Of a DNA stretch of 64,000 nt, positions 59,077 through 64,000 are shown in pieces. The stretch is from JBBQCW01 sp038319025 (lineage in GTDB: Bacteria > Actinomycetota > Thermoleophilia > Solirubrobacterales > Solirubrobacteraceae). The stretch lies in the NCBI GenBank assembly GCA_038319025.1, contig JBBQCW010000017.1, positions 6,698 to 70,697 of the forward strand, given 5' to 3'. The notes beneath the pieces were generated by a model. The model ran no database searches, was not told the DNA's origin, and saw only the letters and a list, made by a program, of their open reading frames with translations. The number at the start of each line of letters is the position of its first letter. Position 1 is the stretch's first letter. A program made the translations under genes and the position numbers.

Positions 59077-60515
59077 ACATGGGTTCCCTGCGCACCCGGC
59101 TGGTGCTCGGGCTGCTGGCCGTCTCGGCGGTCGGTCTGCTCGCGCTGGCCACCGTTACGTACGTCGAGCAGCGCTCGTTCCTGATCGACCGCGTGGACCA
59201 GCAGGCGCGGGCAGCGCTCGGAGATGTCGCCCGCCGACTCGACGACGGGACGGCGGGCGCTCACGGGGGCCACGACTTCGGTCGCGGCGGGCCCGGCGGT
59301 CCAGGTGGTGACGTGAGCCTGCCGTCGGGCACGTACGGCCAGCAGCGCGACGCCTCCGGCGCCGTCACCGGCACGGTGCTGATCTCCTACGGCGAGACCG
59401 GTCTGCCCAAGCCCGACATCCCGGCCGATCTGCCCTCCGATCACACGTTCACGGTCGATGCGCTGGGCGGTTCGGGAACGCAGTTCCGCGTCCTCTCCGG
59501 TGTCAGTCCCGACCGTGCGGGCGTCACCCTGGTGGCGGTGCCGCTGCATGAGGTGGGCTCCACGCTGGACCGGTTACTGCTTGTGGAGGCCATCGTGATC
59601 GCGGTCGTGCTCCTCGTACTCGCATTCCTCGCCTGGTGGGTCGTGAAGATCGGCCTGCGTCCGCTGGATCGCATCGGCGAGACGGCCGGCGCCATCGCTG
59701 GTGGCGACCTCTCACGCCGGGTGAGCCCGGCTACTGAGAAGACGGAGGTCGGTCGGCTGGGTCTTGCGTTGAACCGCATGCTCGAGCGCCTCGAAGGGGC
59801 GTTTGCCGAGCGCCAGGCCAGCGAGGACCGCTTGCGCACCTTCCTGGCTGACGCCGCTCACGAACTGCGCACACCGTTGGCCTCCGTACGCGGCTACGCC
59901 GAGTTGCTGCGCATCGGTGCCGCCTCCGAGCCGGCAGATGTGGAACGGGCCCAGCGCCGGATCGAGGAAGAGGCGGCTCGCATGGGCGTCCTGGTCGAGG
60001 ACATGCTCACGCTGGCTCGCCTGGACGAGATTCGCGACGGCGATCGCCGAGCCGTGGATGTCGTGGCCATTGCGACCGACGCCGTCGACGACGCATGCGC
60101 CGTCGCCCCGGACCGAGCCATCACGATGACGGCGGCTCCGGGCGCCGATGCATCGATCCTGGCCGACGCTCATCAACTGCGCCAGGTCGTGGGCAACCTT
60201 TTGCGTAACGCGCTGGTCCATACCCCGGCCGGCACCCCTGTCGAGGTGGCCGTGACGCGGCAGGGCGACGAGGAATGCCTCGTCGTGCGTGATCACGGCC
60301 CAGGCCTGCCATCCGACGAAGCCGACGCGCTGTTCGAGCGATTCTGGCGCGCCGAACCCGGCCGCGGTCGTGGGCGGGCCGGTGCCGGTCTGGGCCTGGC
60401 CATCGTCGCCGGGATCGTCGAGGCGCACGGTGGCCGTGTGCAGGCCGCCAATGCCCCAGGTGGGGGTGCGGTGTTCACGGTGTGGCTGCCGGCATCGCCG
60501 CCTGCGGGAGCCTAG
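59073..60515 (+). CDS. Sensor histidine kinase
   Basis: 480 residues, GTG start at 59073 overlapping the regulator's stop. Helix one is LRTRLVLGLLAVSAVGLLAL; a periplasmic domain of about 130 residues has a Gly/His-rich segment (AGAHGGHDFGRGGPGGPGG) that could bind metal; helix two is LVEAIVIAVVLLVLAFLAWW, followed by HAMP. His263 lies in FLADAAHELRTPLASVRGY, and the ATPase boxes are NLLRNALVHTP, VRDHGPGLP and GAGLGLAIVAGIVEAHGG. It pairs with the upstream regulator. A PepSY gene follows 96 nt later, a common partner in envelope-stress systems. Confidence 0.92.
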   Translation: MNMGSLRTRLVLGLLAVSAVGLLALATVTYVEQRSFLIDRVDQQARAALGDVARRLDDGTAGAHGGHDFGRGGPGGPGGDVSLPSGTYGQQRDASGAVTGTVLISYGETGLPKPDIPADLPSDHTFTVDALGGSGTQFRVLSGVSPDRAGVTLVAVPLHEVGSTLDRLLLVEAIVIAVVLLVLAFLAWWVVKIGLRPLDRIGETAGAIAGGDLSRRVSPATEKTEVGRLGLALNRMLERLEGAFAERQASEDRLRTFLADAAHELRTPLASVRGYAELLRIGAASEPADVERAQRRIEEEAARMGVLVEDMLTLARLDEIRDGDRRAVDVVAIATDAVDDACAVAPDRAITMTAAPGADASILADAHQLRQVVGNLLRNALVHTPAGTPVEVAVTRQGDEECLVVRDHGPGLPSDEADALFERFWRAEPGRGRGRAGAGLGLAIVAGIVEAHGGRVQAANAPGGGAVFTVWLPASPPAGA

Positions 60516-60523
60516 ACGCAAAC

Positions 60524-60558
60524 TCTCAGCACATTCTCAGGCTGATCTGACGCGGATG
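60524..60558 (+). promoter_or_regulatory. TCTCAG direct repeats and promoter before PepSY gene
   Basis: TCTCAG at 60524 and 60535, an 11-bp period, the spacing usual for OmpR/PhoB-type regulators. GGATG at 60554-60558 lies 19 nt after the second repeat start, as in the regulator's own promoter. It probably is a target of the response regulator at 58372. Confidence 0.55.
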
Positions 60559-60611
60559 CCAGGGAAGGAGAACATGCTGGCCACGGTCAGTACCCCTCCG
60601 AAAGGATTCGC

Positions 60612-61352
60612 ATGCAGGACACGATGAAGAAGACGGCCATGGGCATGGCGGCTCTCGGCGCGCTGGCTCTCGGCGGTTCGGCGTTGGCTGATGCCGCATC
60701 GACCACGACCACGAAGACCACGACGACCACGAAGGCCGCTAAGAAGGCAGCCCACCGCAAGCTGCACCGACTGAGCAGCACTTCGCAGGGCAACCCGAAC
60801 GAGAAGGTGTTGACCGGCGACCTCGCGGCGAAGGTCTCGGCCGCAGCCCTGGCCAAGGTTCCGGGCACGATCGAGCGCGTCAGCGATGACGAGGGCGGCG
60901 GCTACGAGGCCCACGTGCGCAAGGCCGACGGCACCGAGGTTGAGGTAGTTCTCGACTCGTCCTTCAACGTCACCGCGACCAACACGCAGCCCGATCACGG
61001 AGGCCATGGCGGCCCGGGCGGCGGCAACCCCAACGAGCCCGTCGTGACCGGCGATACGGCGGCGAAGGTTTCCGCAGCAGCGTTGGCCAAGGTCCCCGGC
61101 ACGGTCGAGCGCGTCTCGTCCGAAGAGGGCGGCGGCTACGAGGCCCACGTGCGCAAGGCCGACGGCACCGAGGTTGAGGTAGTTCTCGACTCGTCCTTCA
61201 ACGTCACCGCGACCAACACGCAGCCCGATCACGGAGGCCATGGCGGCCCCGACGGCGGCCACGGCGGTCCCGACGGCGACCATCACGGCCCGACCAACGG
61301 CGAGTGGAACCCCAGCACCAACACGACGCCGAGCACGGCGACTCAGCAGTAA
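60612..61352 (+). CDS. Secreted PepSY-repeat protein
   Basis: 246 residues. AAAGG precedes the ATG. Signal peptide KKTAMGMAALGALALGGSAL, then a Thr/Lys-rich linker (TTTKTTTTTKAAKKAA) and two PepSY-like units of 78 residues (VSAAALAKVPGTIERVSDDE ... and its copy), joined by His/Gly-rich linkers (DHGGHGGPGGG; DGGHGGPDGDHHGP). The His/Gly segments recall the kinase sensor domain and may bind metal. PepSY domains usually modulate proteases or bind at the envelope. It is the likely output of the adjacent two-component system. Confidence 0.82.
   Translation: MQDTMKKTAMGMAALGALALGGSALADAASTTTTKTTTTTKAAKKAAHRKLHRLSSTSQGNPNEKVLTGDLAAKVSAAALAKVPGTIERVSDDEGGGYEAHVRKADGTEVEVVLDSSFNVTATNTQPDHGGHGGPGGGNPNEPVVTGDTAAKVSAAALAKVPGTVERVSSEEGGGYEAHVRKADGTEVEVVLDSSFNVTATNTQPDHGGHGGPDGGHGGPDGDHHGPTNGEWNPSTNTTPSTATQQ
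60891..61015 (+). repeat. 125-bp perfect direct repeat, copy 1 (within PepSY gene)
   Basis: Identical to copy 2 at 61125-61249, a 234-bp (78-codon) offset. It begins at GAGGGCGGCGGC and ends in GGCGGCCC. It covers the second half of the PepSY unit and the His/Gly linker. Confidence 0.95.
61125..61249 (+). repeat. 125-bp perfect direct repeat, copy 2 (within PepSY gene)
   Basis: Identical to copy 1 at 60891-61015. The first part of each unit, about 100 bp before the identical stretch, has diverged at many positions, so the identity is local. Confidence 0.95.
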
Positions 61353-61368
61353 GGACGTCCCCGCATTG

Positions 61369-61396
61369 CGGAGCCCGGCGAGTTCGCCGGGCTCCG
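61369..61396. terminator. Bidirectional hairpin between PepSY and FMN reductase genes
   Basis: CGGAGCCCGGCG and CGCCGGGCTCCG form a perfect 12-bp stem with an AGTT loop, between convergent genes. It can act on both strands; no T-run is present. Confidence 0.7.
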
Positions 61397-61413
61397 TCAC
61401 TGCGCGTCAGGCG

Positions 61414-61974
61414 TCAAGCACCCACCGCGGCCACATCGGCAGCAGCCTGGCGGTGCAGTGCATGGACGACAGCAGCCAGTGCGACCCGGTGCTCCTCCTC
61501 GACGAGTGTGCTGCCTTCGGGGAACGCCTCGGCGACGGAAGGCACGATCAGTTCGTCCTCCACGACGCTGGCACCGATGGTGCTGAGTACCTTGCGTAGA
61601 TCGGCTTGGGCCCACACGGCGCCGAACAGGCCGGTGCTCGACCCGATCACGGCGACGGGCTTGCCGCGCAGCGGGTTGGTGGCGAACGGTCGCGAGACCC
61701 AGTCCAGCGCATTTTTGAGCTGGCCGGGGATCGAGCCGTTGTACTCGGGCGTGGCGAACAGCACCGCATCAGCGTCGCGGATGGCTTCCCGCAGGGCGGT
61801 CACCGCAGGATCGGCCGGCTCGATGTCCGCGTCCTCGTCGTACGGCGGAACGGCGGCCAACCCGGCGTAGACCTGTAGGTCCACGCCGGGCGGCAGGTGC
61901 GCGCCGGCCGCCACGAGGAGGCGGGTGTTGTACGAGCTGGAGCGCAGGCTCCCGGAGATGGCGAGCACCTTCAT
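61414..61974 (-). CDS. NAD(P)H-dependent FMN reductase
   Basis: 186 residues, flavodoxin-like fold. The FMN phosphate loop is SGSLRSSSYNTRLL at residues 8-21, and FATPEYNGSIPGQLKNALDW is the conserved second flavin-binding segment, both typical of SsuE/ChrR-like quinone or azo reductases. It lies 5 nt after the YceI gene and so is co-transcribed. It may reduce quinones or supply reduced flavin. Confidence 0.88.
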   Translation of the reverse strand: MKVLAISGSLRSSSYNTRLLVAAGAHLPPGVDLQVYAGLAAVPPYDEDADIEPADPAVTALREAIRDADAVLFATPEYNGSIPGQLKNALDWVSRPFATNPLRGKPVAVIGSSTGLFGAVWAQADLRKVLSTIGASVVEDELIVPSVAEAFPEGSTLVEEEHRVALAAVVHALHRQAAADVAAVGA

Positions 61975-61979
61975 GGGTT

Positions 61980-62531
61980 CTACGCCTCGGCCGGGGTGAA
62001 CTCGAGGGAGACTTCGAGCGTCACGTCGTTCTCGACGGCGACCTTGCCGCCGGGGAGCTCCGCCTGCCAGGTGACGCCGTAGGCGGTGCGGTCGATCGTC
62101 GTCTCCAGGTTGATACCGAAGTGCTCGATACCGCGGAAATCCGCGCCCGGCTCGGTGGCGGTGCCGGTGGCGACGAGGGTCTTGGTGACGCCGTTGATCG
62201 TGAGGTCGCCTTCGACGCTCAGGACGCCGTTCTCACCGAGGGTCAGCTTGCTGGCCTCGAAAGTGATCGACGGGTGGTTGCCCACGTCGAAGAAGTCCGG
62301 GGAGAGCAGGTGCCCGCGTAGGTCCGGCTGCGTGACAGCGATCGAGTCGACGGTGACGGCACCCGACAGGTGGGCGTGCTCGTCGTGACCGACGTAGGTG
62401 CCGCTGAGATCCGCGAAGGACGAGCGGAAGGTCGACACGCCGAAGTGCTTGACGCGAAAGGCGGCGGAGGAGTGGACGGGGTCGATGGCCCAGGTTCCCG
62501 TAGGGAGCTGGACGGATGTGGTGGTGGTCAT
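61980..62531 (-). CDS. YceI-family lipid-binding protein
   Basis: 183 residues, YceI lipocalin-like fold that binds polyprenoid or fatty-acyl ligands in known members. GTWAIDPVHSSAAFRVKHFG, SFADLSGTYVGHDEHAHLSG and FFDVGNHPSITFEAS are family signatures. There is no signal peptide, so this member is cytosolic. The ATG at 62531 is chosen; longer versions overlap the divergent TetR gene. It heads a two-gene operon with the FMN reductase, controlled presumably by the TetR protein at 62659. Confidence 0.9.
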   Translation of the reverse strand: MTTTTSVQLPTGTWAIDPVHSSAAFRVKHFGVSTFRSSFADLSGTYVGHDEHAHLSGAVTVDSIAVTQPDLRGHLLSPDFFDVGNHPSITFEASKLTLGENGVLSVEGDLTINGVTKTLVATGTATEPGADFRGIEHFGINLETTIDRTAYGVTWQAELPGGKVAVENDVTLEVSLEFTPAEA

Positions 62532-62575
62532 GTGGATCTCTTTCGCTGTGGTGGCGTAACCGGACTGTTGCTCTA

Positions 62576-62590
62576 TTTGTATCATACAAA
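62576..62590. promoter_or_regulatory. 15-bp palindromic operator between yceI and tetR
   Basis: TTTGTATCATACAAA, a perfect 7-bp inverted repeat around one central base, 45 nt upstream of the YceI start and 69 nt upstream of the TetR start. It is AT-rich against a GC-rich background and of the size TetR dimers bind. Confidence 0.65.
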
Positions 62591-62658
62591 CGGACCGTAG
62601 TTCTACTTCTACCCCGAACGGCCCGTTTCGACCCCTCTTCCTGAGACACTGAGAACCC

Positions 62659-63306
62659 GTGACCCCCACCGCTCCCCAACCGCCACACATCTCGCCGCCA
62701 GACGTTTTCGACCTGGCCCTGCTGCCCGTGCTGGGAACGCCCGCGCCGGAGCGGTGTGACGCGGCGCGCAATCGCGTGAATATCCTGGCCGCGGCTGAAT
62801 GTCTCTTCGCCCGTCAGGGGATCGAGGCCACATCGCTGGACGCGATCGCGGCCGAAGCCGGCGTGGGCAAAGGCACCGTGTTCCGCCGGTTCGGCGATCG
62901 GGCCGGCCTGATGATGGCGCTGCTGTCTGATCGCGAGGCGGCCTTCCAGGAGCAGGCGATCCGTGGCGCGCCACCTATCGGGCCCGGCGCCCCGGCCGGT
63001 GAGCGCCTCCTGGCCTTCGGGCCGGCGATGCTCGCGTTCGTGGCCCAGCACGGCCCGCTGCTGCGGGCCGCGCAGACATCGGCGCCGGGGGCGTGGCACG
63101 GAAGTTCGCCGTACGCCTTCTGGCATGCGCACGTGCGTGTGCTCCTGCAGGACGCGGCACCCCGTGTGGACGCCGGACCTACAGCTGACCTGCTGCTGTC
63201 CGGGCTGGGCGCGGAACTCGTTATGCATCAACTCGACGATGTCGGCCTCACGCTCGAACGGCTCGCCGACGCTTGGCGCGGGTTCGTCGCCTCCATCATC
63301 GACTGA
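62659..63306 (+). CDS. TetR-family regulator
   Basis: 215 residues, GTG start at 62659. Helix-turn-helix: ILAAAECLFARQGIEATSLD, then AIAAEAGVGKGTVFRRFGDR. The N-terminus is extended by about 30 Pro-rich residues before the DNA-binding domain. The C-terminal domain is helical and unspecific. Divergent position and the palindrome at 62576 make the yceI-FMN reductase operon its probable target. YceI/quinone-reductase operons of this kind often respond to electrophiles. Confidence 0.88.
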   Translation: MTPTAPQPPHISPPDVFDLALLPVLGTPAPERCDAARNRVNILAAAECLFARQGIEATSLDAIAAEAGVGKGTVFRRFGDRAGLMMALLSDREAAFQEQAIRGAPPIGPGAPAGERLLAFGPAMLAFVAQHGPLLRAAQTSAPGAWHGSSPYAFWHAHVRVLLQDAAPRVDAGPTADLLLSGLGAELVMHQLDDVGLTLERLADAWRGFVASIID

Positions 63307-63362
63307 GCGCCTGAGGCCTCCCGGCTGGGCCGCTGGGTCAGCCGTCACAGTAGATTGGCGCG

Positions 63363-64000
63363 ATGCACGCAGTCACCTTCCAGTCACCCCACGAGGTCCG
63401 GGTCGACGAGGTCGCCGACCCGGACATCACTGAGGCGCACGAGGCACTCATCCGAGTAGAGGCGACCGGGGTCTGCGGCTCAGACCTGCACCTGTACACG
63501 GGGCGGATCCCGCTGGAACAGGGCTTTATCCTCGGCCACGAGTACGTCGGCACGGTGCTGGAAGTAGGCGCCGGTGTCACGTCCGTGGCGCCCGGCGACC
63601 GGGTCCTGGGCGGATTCCAGGTGGCGTGTGGCGGCTGCTTCTACTGCCGTCGCGGCGATTTTCACAAGTGCGACTCCTCACGGACGTTCGGCCACGGCGC
63701 CACGCTCGGGAACCTGCCGGGCACGCAGGCCGAGCAGGCCGTCGTCCCGTTCGCCAACCTGACGCTCCGCCGGATCCCCGAGGGCCTGTCCGACACCGCG
63801 GCGATGTTCGCCGGAGACGTGATGGCGACCGGGTACCACGCCACCGCCGGCTCCGGCGTGAAGCCGGGCGACACCGTCGTCGTGCTCGGGTTGGGCCCCG
63901 TTGGCCTCTGCGCCGTGCAGTGCGCCCGCGCCGTCGGTGCGGCACAGGTGATCGCCATCGACACGGTGCCCGAGCGCCTCGCCATGGCCGCCCGGTTCGG
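63363..64000 (+). CDS. Zinc-dependent alcohol dehydrogenase (MDR family), 3' end missing
   Basis: The first 212 codons only; the gene runs off the window. Catalytic zinc ligands Cys38 (GVCGSDLH) and His59-Glu60 (LGHEYVG) and structural zinc cysteines 89, 92, 95 and 103 (CGGCFYC ... C) are present. The Rossmann start VVLGLGPVGLCAVQ binds NAD(P). It resembles threonine/sorbitol-type and glutathione-independent formaldehyde-type dehydrogenases; the substrate cannot be decided from this part. It starts 56 nt after the TetR gene. Confidence 0.88.
   Translation, partial: MHAVTFQSPHEVRVDEVADPDITEAHEALIRVEATGVCGSDLHLYTGRIPLEQGFILGHEYVGTVLEVGAGVTSVAPGDRVLGGFQVACGGCFYCRRGDFHKCDSSRTFGHGATLGNLPGTQAEQAVVPFANLTLRRIPEGLSDTAAMFAGDVMATGYHATAGSGVKPGDTVVVLGLGPVGLCAVQCARAVGAAQVIAIDTVPERLAMAARF

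Noticed and set aside
60784..61250. Repeats in the PepSY gene considered as a CRISPR or mobile element
   Set aside because: Only two in-frame copies with coding content and no spacers or inverted ends; a protein-domain duplication.
1..64000. Search for mobile elements, phage genes, toxin-antitoxin pairs and CRISPR-Cas
   Set aside because: No transposase, integrase, terminal inverted repeats, cas genes or spaced repeats were seen; the window looks like core and lineage-specific chromosome.

Overview
The window is GC-rich chromosomal DNA from an actinobacterium, most probably of the Thermoleophilia (Solirubrobacter, Conexibacter or Patulibacter relatives). This placement is an inference. It rests on the ribosomal operon layout, a zinc-type S14, the mix of lipid genes, a clade-typical secreted repeat protein, and many start codons lying 6-10 nt behind a TANNNT box, which suggests leaderless transcripts. 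No plasmid, phage, transposon or CRISPR signature was seen.

1-11777: the end of the spc operon and the alpha operon: rpsQ (partial), rplN, rplX, rplE, rpsN, rpsH, rplF, rplR, rpsE, rpmD, rplO, secY, adk, map, rpmJ, rpsM, rpsK, rpsD, rpoA, rplQ, then a small secreted protein and truA. infA is missing from its usual place between map and rpmJ.

11778-26832: housekeeping and lipid genes: two hotdog thioesterases, surE, ligA, a PBP4-type D,D-peptidase, a patatin, a secreted barrel protein with a peptidoglycan-binding domain, an aminotransferase, a phosphoesterase, an acyl-CoA dehydrogenase, an acyl-CoA synthetase, a Nif3-like protein and small unknowns. tRNA-Pro(CGG) and a hairpin follow.

27105-34181: a general stress (partner-switching) locus: a membrane SpoIIE-type phosphatase, two RsbW-like anti-sigma kinases, a STAS antagonist, a SigB/SigF-type sigma factor and a degenerate ATPase-fold protein. 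Stress-type effectors sit among them: a PfpI/DJ-1 protein, a HAD phosphatase, a 33-residue membrane peptide and a frameshifted SDR. Several genes here and at 38533 and 45577 carry GTTT-N15/16-GGGTAY promoters, as expected for a SigB/SigF regulon.

34247-38568: a three-gene operon (SbnA-like enzyme, FAD/NAD(P)-binding protein, Y4yA-like PLP decarboxylase) that looks like a small amino-acid-derived metabolite pathway.

38623-56828: a DesA3-like desaturase with its ferredoxin reductase partner, a large secreted repeat protein, a second SigB-type sigma factor translationally coupled to a secreted lipase, transaldolase, a K+ channel, an HsaA-type flavoprotein, a DUF2252 protein, a frameshifted cation/proton antiporter, an MFS exporter with a divergent TetR gene and paired operator-like repeats, and a GAP-family membrane protein.

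56839-64000: a formylglycine-generating-enzyme homologue, a SHOCT membrane protein, a response regulator/histidine kinase pair next to a PepSY protein with a 125-bp perfect internal repeat, a YceI/FMN-reductase operon divergent from a second TetR gene around a 15-bp palindrome, and the start of a zinc alcohol dehydrogenase cut by the window end. No gene-free stretch exceeds 300 bases.
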